64,000 bases of DNA, taken from the NCBI GenBank assembly GCA_965223085.1, contig OZ244981.1:186001-250000 (forward strand), in the 5' to 3' direction. The position numbers and the translations under genes are program-made. Below, piece by piece: positions 53,182 through 62,562 of the stretch. The stretch is from CBDCVO01 sp965223085 (GTDB taxonomy: Bacteria; Pseudomonadota; Gammaproteobacteria; Ga0077536). The notes below the pieces were generated by a model. The model made no database searches and was not told where the DNA came from. It saw only the letters and a list, made by a program, of their open reading frames with translations. Position 1 is the stretch's first letter; every line of letters starts with the position of its first letter.

Positions 53182-55473
53182 TTGATAACGGCAGGTTTTT
53201 TTGTGTTTTCTAGCATAACGCTGCGTTCAAGCTACGGCCTCGGCACCTTCTACACCCTGCTCCTCGGCGCGGTAGTCATGGCAGCGGAGCCTAGCCCCCG
53301 CACGCGGGCTGTCGAACAGGTGCAAGTCATCGGCACGCCCTCGCAACGTTTCGAAATTCCCGGTTCTGCGCATGTGTTGGATGACCGCGACATTCGCGCG
53401 CAAAGCTATGACGACATCAATCGCATCCTGCGTAAAGTACCCGGTGTATACGTGCGCGAAGAAGATGGTTTCGGCCTGTTCCCCAACATTTCTCTCCGCG
53501 GTGTCGATACTTCGCGCAGCGCAAAAATCACTTTGATGGAAGACGGTGTACTGACCGCGCCGGCGCCGTATGCGGCGCCATCGGCTTACTATTCACCGAC
53601 TGCAGGTCGCATGAGCAGTTTGGAGGTTCTAAAAGGTTCCAGCCAAGTTAAATATGGTCCGCACATCACAGGCGGCGTGCTAAATTATCTTTCCACTGAC
53701 ATCCCGCAAGCACGGCACGCCTACATCAAAGCGCTCTACGGCAGCGACGACGAGATGCGTGTGCATGGGTGGTGGGGTGATTCTCTCACCACCGAACATG
53801 GGCGCATCGGTTATGTGCTCGAAACATTTTTTCGCACAACGGACGGTTTTAAGCGCATCGATGCCGCGCCGGGATTCGGGGGCAGCGACGAAACCGGTTT
53901 CACGAACATCGAACCGATGCTCAAGATCGCTTTCGAACCCAATGCATCGCTCTATCAACGGTTTGAAGCGAAGCTGGGTTATAGCAACATGGAAGCAGAT
54001 GAAACTTACTTGGGCTTGGCGGACAATGATCTTAAACAATCGCCGTTTCGTCGCTACGCGGCTTCGCGGTTCGATAACATCGACACCGAGCACTACCGTA
54101 GCTATTTGCGTTACTACCTCGAACCGAGCGCCGACGTGGCCGTCTCTATCACCGGCTACTACAATCGTTTCGCGCGTGACTGGTTCAAGCTTAACGATCT
54201 ACGCAGTGTCGGTACTGGCGGCAATATGAGTTTATCGGCCGCGTTAGCAGGCGCTGCGAACGGCCAAGGGCTCGCGTGCCTGCAAGCGCGACTCGATTGT
54301 GTGCTAAGAGTCCGACACAACGATCGTGCCTATAAAAGCTATGGTGTAGAACTCAAAACCGATTGGCGCCTGCAAATTGGTAATGCGGCACATAGAGTCA
54401 GCGCCGGCATACGCTATCACGAAGACTATGAAGACCGTGAACAACGCAACGAGCGCTACACGCAAAACACGGCCGGCTTCATTGTCGATCGCACTCCTGG
54501 GCTTGCAGGCGATGCCGGCGATCGGCGTGATTCTGTCGACGCAATTGCATTCTACCTCCAGGATTCTATTACCTGGCGTGGTTGGACTTTCGTTCCTGGT
54601 TTGCGCTTCGAGACCTTAGATCTCGAACGCGACGATCGGCGCAACGATACGCTTAAGAGCGCCGAGCTCGACATGTTCGGCGGCGGGCTCGGTATATCGT
54701 ATGCGGTAGGCGAGGACCTGCTGCTGTTTGGCGGTATTTATCGCGGCTTCTCACCCCCTAGCCCGGGTGCCGCGATAAACAATCGCTTGAATGAAGAAAC
54801 GAGCTGGTCTTACGAAGGTGGTTTGCGCTACGCCCGCGCAAACGGCACGGTGGCCGCGGAGCTAGTGGGCTTTTACACTCAATTCGACGATCTGATTGTC
54901 GTCGACAATATCGGCGGCACCGGCACGGGGAATACTCAAAACTTCGGTGAAGTTGATACCTTCGGCCTAGAGCTCTCAGGCCAATACGACCTCGCGACGC
55001 ACTCCAGCGGGGAATATTCAGCGCCCCTGTTTGTGGCTTTTACATGGACGAAAGCAGAGCAACAAAACGATGCCGTGTCCACCGATCCGGAATCGATTTT
55101 CAGTTTCGGAGCAGATGGTAATGAGGTACCGTATATTCCCGAAATCACCGTTACCGTCGGCGCCGGCCTGCACCTCGAGCGCATAGGCGGCGAAATCGTC
55201 GCAAGCTTTAGCGATGAAACCTATACCAGCGCGAACAACGTCAGCATTCCCGTCAACGGTAACGGCGATCTCGACGCGCGTTTCGGCCGCACGGACAGCT
55301 ACTGGACCGTCGATCTCTCAGGCTACTATCGACTAAGCTCCACAATTAAGCTGCTCGGCGGCATTCAAAACCTACTCGACGAAGAATACATCGTCTCACG
55401 ACAACCGCACGGCGCACGCCCGGGCCCAGGGCGTTTCAGCTATGTCGGAGCCGAGTTCGAGTTCGACTTATAG
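53182..55473 (+). CDS. TonB-dependent outer-membrane receptor (siderophore/ferric citrate-like)
   Basis: 763 residues from a TTG at 53182; an in-frame GTG shortly downstream (53203) is an alternative. A signal peptide (GTFYTLLLGAVVMAAEPSP) is followed by the plug domain (IPGSAHVLDDRDI, IRRILRKVPGVYVREEDG-like region, then LRGVDTSRSAKITLMEDGVL) and a 22-strand barrel ending in FSYVGAEFEFDL with a terminal aromatic-like signature. The plug resembles FecA-type ferric citrate receptors, without the FecR-interacting N-terminal extension. Expression is probably Fur-controlled. The siderophore is not known. Confidence 0.9.
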   Translation: MITAGFFVFSSITLRSSYGLGTFYTLLLGAVVMAAEPSPRTRAVEQVQVIGTPSQRFEIPGSAHVLDDRDIRAQSYDDINRILRKVPGVYVREEDGFGLFPNISLRGVDTSRSAKITLMEDGVLTAPAPYAAPSAYYSPTAGRMSSLEVLKGSSQVKYGPHITGGVLNYLSTDIPQARHAYIKALYGSDDEMRVHGWWGDSLTTEHGRIGYVLETFFRTTDGFKRIDAAPGFGGSDETGFTNIEPMLKIAFEPNASLYQRFEAKLGYSNMEADETYLGLADNDLKQSPFRRYAASRFDNIDTEHYRSYLRYYLEPSADVAVSITGYYNRFARDWFKLNDLRSVGTGGNMSLSAALAGAANGQGLACLQARLDCVLRVRHNDRAYKSYGVELKTDWRLQIGNAAHRVSAGIRYHEDYEDREQRNERYTQNTAGFIVDRTPGLAGDAGDRRDSVDAIAFYLQDSITWRGWTFVPGLRFETLDLERDDRRNDTLKSAELDMFGGGLGISYAVGEDLLLFGGIYRGFSPPSPGAAINNRLNEETSWSYEGGLRYARANGTVAAELVGFYTQFDDLIVVDNIGGTGTGNTQNFGEVDTFGLELSGQYDLATHSSGEYSAPLFVAFTWTKAEQQNDAVSTDPESIFSFGADGNEVPYIPEITVTVGAGLHLERIGGEIVASFSDETYTSANNVSIPVNGNGDLDARFGRTDSYWTVDLSGYYRLSSTIKLLGGIQNLLDEEYIVSRQPHGARPGPGRFSYVGAEFEFDL

Positions 55474-55775
55474 ATTAACGCCGTCGCCGCCTCCGCGTCA
55501 TCCTAACTATGAAGGCACGCCACCCCGCAGCTGTGGCGGGATCCGGTCATGCCGCGTTAGCGGTCCGCGGCGTTGAATTCGGGTATGCTGGCGATCGAGA
55601 TCCATCGATGAGTTGGCCGCGTGAACCTGCAAGCCTTTAGATCATACTTGAGCACTATGCGTTCGGTACGCCGCAAATTAGGTTTCTCCAAACCTCTACG
55701 GCGCAAGCTTATTTACGCGTGCATCGATGTGGCGGTGCAAGCACCTAGCGGTACCAACGACGAGTTATTCAACTA
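55474..55775. other. Intergenic region with nitroreductase remnant
   Basis: The first half (about 55474-55620) shows no gene; a GC-rich hairpin CCCGC...GCGGG near 55530-55547 has no T-run and is not a convincing terminator. The second half holds the remnant described separately. Confidence 0.45.
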
Positions 55776-55776
55776 G
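55621..55776 (+). pseudogene. N-terminal nitroreductase fragment
   Basis: 51-codon frame from GTG 55621 to TAG 55774-55776. MRSVRRKLGF and IDVAVQAPSGTNDE match the N-terminus of nitroreductase-family flavoproteins (usual length about 200 aa), after which the frame ends with LFN and the stop. The TAG overlaps the GTG start of the next gene by one base, so the break of the old gene may have created this arrangement. Confidence 0.55.
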
Positions 55777-57851
55777 TGTCTAAGCTCAACATCGGTATCG
55801 ACGTTGGTGGTACCCATACTGATCTCATTGCCGTACGCGATGCTCGGGTGGTGCGCTCGAAAGCGCTCACGACTCACGACGACTACAGCCGAGGTATTTT
55901 TGACGCGCTTGAAAATGCTGCCAGCGAATTCAATTTCTCCGTCGATGACATGTTGAGCGAACACACACAGATATTTGTCAATGGCAATACGATCGTGACT
56001 AACGCGGTAACTGAGCTCAAGGGTGCCAACGTAGGCGTACTCGTCACTGCGGGATTTACCGACATTCCTCGCTTTGGCCGCGGCAATCGTTCAAATGTCT
56101 TCGACGATCACCTGCAGGTGAATCTGCCCCAGATCGTTCCTAAGGAAAATATTATTGCTATCGACGAGCGCGTCGATCGGGATGGCAACGTCGTCGTGCC
56201 TTTAGACCGCGCCCAAGTGCAGCGCGCGGTCCACACGCTATTAGCTGCCGAAGTCGACGCCATTGCCGTGTGCTTCTTATGGTGCACACGCAACGCCGCA
56301 CACGAATGCGAGGCAGAAGAGATTATTCACGAGCTCGCGCCGCAACTGTTTGTGACACGGTCGGTGGCGGCGGCGTCCGTATTCCGCGAGTACGAGCGCT
56401 GGATGACCGCGATTTTGAATTGCTACGTGCAATCACCGGTAAACGCCTTCGTGACGCGCGTCTCTGAAGGCCTACGCCAGCGTGGATACCGACACAACGT
56501 TGAGTTTTTCAACGGCCTCGGCGGGGTGTTGGGCGCCGCCGAGGTACGCGACCTGCCGATCCTGCTCTACAGCTCTGGGCCAGCAGGGGGGGCGATCGGC
56601 GCCGCCGCGCTGGCCCGGCGTTATCGCATCGAGAGCTTATTATGCGGTGATATGGGCGGCACAAGCTTCGACACCACACTTGTGCATCGGCAGAAACCGA
56701 GCGTCGCGCAGCGTTGCCGCATCGGCCCTTTCGATACCGCGGTGAGTCTGTTGGATATCATTTCTATCGGCGCAGGTGGTGGCAGTCTCGTCGGTCTCGA
56801 CACCCGGGGCGTACCTCAAATTGGTCCCCAAAGCGCGGGCTCCATGCCGGGTCCGGTGTGCTACGGCAATGGGGGTGTGGTGCCGACGATGACAGATTGC
56901 ATGGTAAGCATGAGGTTCCTAAGAGCGGATAACTACCTCGGTGGCCGCCATCCACTGGATGTCGAGGCAGCCCGCAAGGCATTGGTCACAAGCGTCGGTG
57001 AGCCACTGGGATGGGATGCGGAACAAACTTCTAGCGGCGCCTACAAGCTTGCCGTAGCAAACATGGCCAACGCGCTTCGCAGCGTGTCGATTCGGCGCGG
57101 TCACGATCCGCGCAAATGCACCTTTGTCGCCTACGGTGGGGCCTTACCGATGTTCGCCGCCGCGATCTGCCGCCAGCTAAACATCTCCGATTTGATCGTG
57201 CCAAATCACAGCGCGGCGTTTTCCGCCTATGGCCTCCTTGAAGCGGATTATATACGGCGCAAGTCGATCACCGTTGGGTGGACGGTAGAGAATCGTGAGG
57301 CACTCGCTACTATCGTTGCTGCGCGGGACACATTGGTGCGTGAGGTGACAGCGGAAATCACTCGTGCCGGTTTTCCAAAGCACGCCGTGACGCTCCGACA
57401 CGGCGCCGATTTTCGCTATACGGGACAATTAAATGAAATGTACATCGATCTGGCGTCGGACGACGTTTTGAGCGAGGGGCCCGGTGGCTTACGGGAAAAA
57501 TTTGATGCCGCATATGAACAGGAGTTTGGTGCCGAGACCGCCTGGCGTAACGCGCCGTTGATGCTAATTAATTATGTCATCACCGGCATCGCTGTGCGTG
57601 ACAAACCCCACTTTGATGCCGTTGTAGCGGAGCAACATCCCGCTGATGAAGCTTTAAATGCCACCCGCTCGATGTTTCTACCCGACGTAGATGAATGGGT
57701 AGACACGCCGATTTATACTGCTGAGAAAATGAGCCCCGGTGCGTGCTTTGAGGGTCCCGGCGTCATCGAGGTTTCTGATACGACAATCTATGTACCGCAT
57801 CGTGCGAGCGTGGAACGTGACGAATTTATGAACTTCAGATTGCAACTATGA
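55776..57851 (+). CDS. hyuA: Hydantoinase/oxoprolinase subunit A (HyuA)
   Basis: 691 residues starting at the GTG at 55776. ATP-binding acetate-kinase-like start LNIGIDVGGTHTDLIAV, with VNGNTIVTNAV and GDMGGTSFDTTLV farther on. HyuA proteins activate a substrate carbonyl with ATP in N-methylhydantoin hydrolysis, 5-oxoprolinase or acetone/acetophenone carboxylation. It overlaps hyuB by four nt (57848-57851) and the two make one enzyme. Confidence 0.92.
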   Translation: MSKLNIGIDVGGTHTDLIAVRDARVVRSKALTTHDDYSRGIFDALENAASEFNFSVDDMLSEHTQIFVNGNTIVTNAVTELKGANVGVLVTAGFTDIPRFGRGNRSNVFDDHLQVNLPQIVPKENIIAIDERVDRDGNVVVPLDRAQVQRAVHTLLAAEVDAIAVCFLWCTRNAAHECEAEEIIHELAPQLFVTRSVAAASVFREYERWMTAILNCYVQSPVNAFVTRVSEGLRQRGYRHNVEFFNGLGGVLGAAEVRDLPILLYSSGPAGGAIGAAALARRYRIESLLCGDMGGTSFDTTLVHRQKPSVAQRCRIGPFDTAVSLLDIISIGAGGGSLVGLDTRGVPQIGPQSAGSMPGPVCYGNGGVVPTMTDCMVSMRFLRADNYLGGRHPLDVEAARKALVTSVGEPLGWDAEQTSSGAYKLAVANMANALRSVSIRRGHDPRKCTFVAYGGALPMFAAAICRQLNISDLIVPNHSAAFSAYGLLEADYIRRKSITVGWTVENREALATIVAARDTLVREVTAEITRAGFPKHAVTLRHGADFRYTGQLNEMYIDLASDDVLSEGPGGLREKFDAAYEQEFGAETAWRNAPLMLINYVITGIAVRDKPHFDAVVAEQHPADEALNATRSMFLPDVDEWVDTPIYTAEKMSPGACFEGPGVIEVSDTTIYVPHRASVERDEFMNFRLQL

Positions 57852-60055
57852 ACCAACAACAAACAGTAAATGCAAGCATTGCGCCGCCGGTGGCCGGTGT
57901 TGACCCGATTACGGCGGAAGTGGTGCGTTGCGCGTTCGACAATATCGCCGACGAAATGGCAGTGGTTTTATTGCGCACATCCGGCTCGCCGGTACTCACA
58001 GAAGCTAAAGATTTTTCGGCTGTAGTATTCGATGCAAGCGGGCGCCAAATCGGGAGCGCCGGCTATGTGCTCGGCCATCTCGCAAGCTCACGCATTGCCG
58101 TTCAGGAAATAATTGAGAAACGTGTGCCTGAGGATCTTGAACCGGGCGACATTTTTGCGTGCAACGATCCGTATACGGTTGGCGCTCTGCATCAAGGTGA
58201 CGTCGGGATCGTAATGCCGATTCACCATCAAGAAGCGCTCATTGGTTGGGCGTTTGCCAATGCGCATTTGATCGACGTCGGAGGCACTTCGATCAGCGGC
58301 ATCGCACCGCAAGCGCATGATTGCTTCGAAGAAGCGATCCGTTTTCCCGGCAGTCGTATCGGACAGCGCGGCGTTCTGAATGTGGAATGGTTAGGTTTTA
58401 TCGAGACCAATGTTCGAGTACCGGTATCTTTTATTAACGACGTTCGTAGCCTTGTCGCAGCGTGTTTGGCCGGGGCACGCGGAATGTGCGAACTCGTCGA
58501 TGATTACGGCTTAGCGACGCTTCAGCGCTATGTAGATCACAACATTTTACTAACAGAAACAGCGTTCCGGGCCCGCATCGCAGAACTACCCACAGGGAGT
58601 GCGCGCACTTACGATTGGGTCGAGTACGACGGTCGTGGGAAATCTGACTTGCATGCGGTTTTTTGCGACATGACGGTCACCAACGGGGAACTGCGATTTT
58701 CGTTTTCTGGCGCCCAACAGATCGATGCGTTCATCAATGCAACACCCAGCGCTGTCGCCGGCATCGGCGTCATTACACCGCTATTATGTCAACTTGCCCA
58801 TGACATCCCTTTCAATGAAGGGATTTGGAATTGCATCACAATCGATACGGGTGCGGCAGGTACGGTCGTCAATCCACGGGTACCCGCACCCGTTACCAAC
58901 GCGCACATGGAAACCGGCATGCGCATCGGGCGCATGGTCAGCGAGGCGCTATCCCTTAGCTGTAGCGCGAGTGATTCTCGCCTGCTGCGCAACCGCGCCG
59001 CCGGACAGATCGCCAGCAGTGGCGCGGGCGCCGCGTGGTTCGGCGTTAAAAATGATGGGCAACTGGCGATCATTTTTCCGCTCGATAATCTCGTTGCCAT
59101 TGGCGGTGCTGCGCAAAGCTCTGGCGACGGTCAAGATCTCTATGGCTTTCAAACGACCTTGGCTGTGTCGTTCCCGGATGTGGAAGTTCATGAACTCGTC
59201 GATCCGTTTTATGTTTTGTGGCGCCGTTATTGCGTTAATTCTGGCGGCGCGGGCCGCCACCGCGGCGGCCTGGCCTTGGATCAAGCCTACGTGCTGTGGC
59301 AAGCCGATAATTTCAGCGGCTCAGGTTTCATCGCCTCGGTTGAACTTCCCGCACGTGGCTTCGCCGGCGCTTACCCCGGCGGCGCCTCACGCAGCGCCGT
59401 GCTGCGTAATTCCGACGTTGTAGCCAAACTTAAAAATGGTCAATCGGTCTCATCACCAGAAAAACTACGTGGCACACTCGAGGTATTACCGGCAAAAGTA
59501 AGCAACGTACCTCTTCGCGAGGGCGACGTGTACTGGGCGACGTCCGCGGGCAGCGGCGGACTCGGTGATCCTTTTCATCGCGCGCCGGCGCAGGTTGAGC
59601 GAGACTTAAACGACGGCAAGATCACACCCGCCGCAGCAGAAACGCTCTACGGCGCGGTCGTTACCAGGCACGATGGCCGCGCAAGCGTTGCCGCAGCAGC
59701 AAGCTGGGCACAACGGGATCGGCTACGCGCGGCACTAGTACCCACTAAGCGATATGCCTTGCAAGATGTTGCGTTCAAAAATGCTCACGACGGCGTTTTG
59801 CTTGCGGATGCGCGCTGGACTTGCGCACACTGTGAAGAAGACTTAGGCGGCATGGGAAAGAGCTGGAAGACTAGTATCATCCCGCACTACCGGGCACTCG
59901 GAGAGTTGTTCGAGCAGGCTGAAACCCAGATCCGAGTCCGCGAAGAAAACCCCGTGCTGCTCGCTGCACGGTACTGTCCCGCGTGCGCGAGCTGTTTGAG
60001 CGTAGATGTGGAACTAGAAAATGTCGAGCGCGTGCCCGCGGATTTTAACTTTTGA
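57848..60055 (+). CDS. hyuB: HyuB fused to an acetone carboxylase gamma-like zinc domain
   Basis: 735 residues. The first about 620 residues are HyuB (VDPITAEVVRCAFDNIADEM, GDIFACNDPYTVGALHQGD, AGRHRGGLALDQAY). The last about 80 residues (WTCAHCEEDLGGMGKSWKTS then ARYCPACASCLSVDVEL) carry five cysteines in two pairs plus one, and resemble the small zinc-binding subunit of acetone or acetophenone carboxylases. That subunit is normally a separate chain. The fusion favours a carboxylase over a hydantoinase: a ketone or similar carbonyl compound may be carboxylated. Confidence 0.85.
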   Translation: MNQQQTVNASIAPPVAGVDPITAEVVRCAFDNIADEMAVVLLRTSGSPVLTEAKDFSAVVFDASGRQIGSAGYVLGHLASSRIAVQEIIEKRVPEDLEPGDIFACNDPYTVGALHQGDVGIVMPIHHQEALIGWAFANAHLIDVGGTSISGIAPQAHDCFEEAIRFPGSRIGQRGVLNVEWLGFIETNVRVPVSFINDVRSLVAACLAGARGMCELVDDYGLATLQRYVDHNILLTETAFRARIAELPTGSARTYDWVEYDGRGKSDLHAVFCDMTVTNGELRFSFSGAQQIDAFINATPSAVAGIGVITPLLCQLAHDIPFNEGIWNCITIDTGAAGTVVNPRVPAPVTNAHMETGMRIGRMVSEALSLSCSASDSRLLRNRAAGQIASSGAGAAWFGVKNDGQLAIIFPLDNLVAIGGAAQSSGDGQDLYGFQTTLAVSFPDVEVHELVDPFYVLWRRYCVNSGGAGRHRGGLALDQAYVLWQADNFSGSGFIASVELPARGFAGAYPGGASRSAVLRNSDVVAKLKNGQSVSSPEKLRGTLEVLPAKVSNVPLREGDVYWATSAGSGGLGDPFHRAPAQVERDLNDGKITPAAAETLYGAVVTRHDGRASVAAAASWAQRDRLRAALVPTKRYALQDVAFKNAHDGVLLADARWTCAHCEEDLGGMGKSWKTSIIPHYRALGELFEQAETQIRVREENPVLLAARYCPACASCLSVDVELENVERVPADFNF

Positions 60056-60061
60056 AACGAC

Positions 60062-60946
60062 TCATCCGCTCTCCATCGGCAAAGTGGGATCAGCAGCCCA
60101 CTCCGTCATGGAACCGTCATAAACCGCGACGTTGTCGTAACCTAAACGGGTCAAGGTCAACGCCGTGTTACAGGCGGCAATACCACCGCCGCAGTAGCAA
60201 ATGATCTCGTGTTTATCGTTCACACCAACGTCGGTGTAAATTTTCTCAAGCGCAGCGTCATCGGCAAACAATTGCGTGTCCGGGTTAACAGTCACCATAA
60301 AAGGTACATTGACACTTGACGGGATGCGGCCGGCGCGCGCGTAGCGTTGTGGTGGGCGGCCAGCAAATTCATCTTCGTCTAGAGCATTAATCAAACAACT
60401 CCGACGCTCGCGGACTGCAACCTCGACACGCTCGCGCGCGGCGATCAACTCTGGTCGATAACTAGCGCGAAACGCGGCGTGTGGGTATTGCGGCGCCGCG
60501 GTCGACACGGGTCGGCCTTCTGCAAGCCACTGTGGCCAGCCACCATCCAAGACCACCGCATTGTCGAAACCAAAAGTCCGTAGCATCCACCACATTCGCG
60601 CCGCCCACATGTTAAGCCGGCGGTCGTAGAGCACGACGGCATTACTATTACCCACACCGATCTGTGACATTACGCGTGAAAACTGCGCCGCACTCGGTAT
60701 ACCGTACATATAGCGACCACCGTGCTGAGCGGATAAATCAGCCAAAATATCGACGTAGGTGCTGCCGGGAATATGCCCCTCCTCCCATAAGCTTCGTCCG
60801 CTCTCAAGTTTCAGGCCTTCGCTAGCACTCGGTTCGAAGTAATTTGGTAGTTGCGAAGTGCATTCGACCACCCGCAAATCCGGTACCTGCAAATGCTCTG
60901 CGAGCCACTCGCTGCTGACCAAATAACGATATTCACTAAGATCCAT
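60062..60946 (-). CDS. Sulfurtransferase (two-domain rhodanese family)
   Basis: 294 residues from ATG 60946 (GGGGG five nt upstream; a GTG two codons earlier is the alternative). Two rhodanese domains: residues 1-150 with VVLYDRRLNMWAARMWWML, and 165-290 with the active-site loop EIICYCGGGIAAC. The loop CYCGGGIAA differs from both the thiosulfate (CRKGVT) and mercaptopyruvate (CGSGVT) types, so the sulfur donor is open. Converges with hyuB. Confidence 0.88.
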   Translation of the reverse strand: MDLSEYRYLVSSEWLAEHLQVPDLRVVECTSQLPNYFEPSASEGLKLESGRSLWEEGHIPGSTYVDILADLSAQHGGRYMYGIPSAAQFSRVMSQIGVGNSNAVVLYDRRLNMWAARMWWMLRTFGFDNAVVLDGGWPQWLAEGRPVSTAAPQYPHAAFRASYRPELIAARERVEVAVRERRSCLINALDEDEFAGRPPQRYARAGRIPSSVNVPFMVTVNPDTQLFADDAALEKIYTDVGVNDKHEIICYCGGGIAACNTALTLTRLGYDNVAVYDGSMTEWAADPTLPMESG

Positions 60947-60983
60947 CAACACCCCCGTCTACCGTTCGCTAGTCAACTGCGAC

Positions 60984-62381
60984 CTACAAATTCGTCAAGT
61001 CGAGCGTTAAACCGGGCTTGCCCAGCCGTACTCGCGCTTTATGATCTGCCTCTAAGCGTTTTTTCAATGCTTTTGCTGCGCTCACCTCACCGTGCACGAG
61101 AAATACTGGGGGTCGATTTTGGAATCCACCGTACCATCGCGATAGATCTGCTTCATCGCCATGTGCGGAAAGTCCGCCGACCGTGTGGATCGTCGCTTTA
61201 ACACGGATACCCTCGCGATGAATGCGCACCGAATGCCGACGTTCAACGAGGGCGCGACCCAAAGTCCCGTAAGCTTGGTAACCGACGATCACGACGTGGC
61301 ACTCGGGCCGCCATAAGTTATGCTTCAAGTGATGCAAAATTCTCCCGCCGGTGCACATGCCGCTACCGGCGAGCACAATCGCGCCGCTACGGATCCGATT
61401 AATATTTTTTGACTGCGTAACATCGGCGGTCAAATGCAGATTATGCAAGTGCGGCATCTCGTGAACGGTCTCGCGAAACTTCGTCGCCTCTTCGTCGTAT
61501 AAATGCGGGTACTCCCAATAGACCTTGCTCGCCTCTACTGCCATGGGAGAATCCAAAAACACATGCCATCGCTGCAGGTCCCACTCGTCGAAATGCACAC
61601 CAAATTGGTACAACACTTCTTGGCTACGGCCGACAGCAAACGCGGGGATCAAAATATTGCCCCTACCCGCCCTCGCTGCACTGATAATTGCACCGATTTC
61701 TTCGATCGTTTTCGCCCGCTCCCGGTGTAAGCGCCCCCCATACGTGCTTTCCATCAGCACCACATCCGCTGTTTCCAGTGCCACGGGGTCACGTAGGATC
61801 GGTGTGTCATGCTGCCCAAGATCGCCTGAGAAAACGAGGCGGCATTTCCGGTCGCGGTGTTCGATGTTAACTTCCACCAATGCCGAGCCCATGATGTGCC
61901 CTGCGTCGTGAAAACGCACTTTTACGCTGGCCGCGACATCGATCGCCTGCTCGTAACGGTAGCCTTGCACCAATTTTAAGGCCGCCTCGGCATCGGCACG
62001 CGTATACAGGGGCTCGATCGGCGCCAGGCCTTTGCGCTCACGCTTGCGGTTTTGCCAGTCCGCATCGCGTTCGTGCAGGGAAGCGCTATCCCGTAGCAGG
62101 ATATGGGCCAAGTCGCGGGTGGCGTTGTGGGTATGAATGGGACCTTTAAAACCCTGCCGCACGAGCAGAGGTAATCGGCCCGAGTGATCGATGTGCGCGT
62201 GGCTTAAGACTACCGCGTCGATCGCTCGTGGGTCGAACGGAAATGGCTCGAGATTTCGCGCCTCATCCTCCCGCCTACCTTGGATTAAACCACAATCCAA
62301 CAAAACCTGTTGGTCGCCGACTCTCAAGATATGGCACGAACCCGTGACTTCGCCAGCAGCACCAAAAAACTCTAATTCCAT
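60984..62381 (-). CDS. Beta-CASP metallo-beta-lactamase RNase/exonuclease
   Basis: 465 residues from ATG 62381 (MELEFFGAAGEVTGSCHIL), the normal start and length for this family; the longer frame adds unrelated sequence. The metal site is SHAHIDHSG with later His and Asp residues (HDAGHIMGSALVE, FSGDLGQHD); beta-CASP motifs are LMESTYGGRLH, FAVGRSQEVLYQF and LAGSGMCTGGRILHHL. Bacterial relatives act as RNA nucleases of the CPSF-73 type. No partner gene is nearby. Confidence 0.93.
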   Translation of the reverse strand: MELEFFGAAGEVTGSCHILRVGDQQVLLDCGLIQGRREDEARNLEPFPFDPRAIDAVVLSHAHIDHSGRLPLLVRQGFKGPIHTHNATRDLAHILLRDSASLHERDADWQNRKRERKGLAPIEPLYTRADAEAALKLVQGYRYEQAIDVAASVKVRFHDAGHIMGSALVEVNIEHRDRKCRLVFSGDLGQHDTPILRDPVALETADVVLMESTYGGRLHRERAKTIEEIGAIISAARAGRGNILIPAFAVGRSQEVLYQFGVHFDEWDLQRWHVFLDSPMAVEASKVYWEYPHLYDEEATKFRETVHEMPHLHNLHLTADVTQSKNINRIRSGAIVLAGSGMCTGGRILHHLKHNLWRPECHVVIVGYQAYGTLGRALVERRHSVRIHREGIRVKATIHTVGGLSAHGDEADLSRWYGGFQNRPPVFLVHGEVSAAKALKKRLEADHKARVRLGKPGLTLDLTNL

Positions 62382-62562
62382 ATGTTTCACATCGCTTTTA
62401 ACGCCCCATTCTAATGGAAAACGAAGCTCGGGATGGAGCGATGCTTTATTTATTAACGGGCACCTAGATTTTTCATCGCCCGGCCTTCGGCAGATGGCAA
62501 CGCCATCCCATTGATGCACAATAGACACTCACCCTAGCCGTTGACCGGCACAGGAGTAGTCC

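Noticed and set aside
55525..55550. Terminator after the TonB receptor
   Set aside because: The GC hairpin lacks a T-run and its arms are short; too weak to call.
58725..59423. 232-residue plus-strand ORF inside hyuB
   Set aside because: It lies in another frame of the well-supported HyuB coding region and resembles no family.
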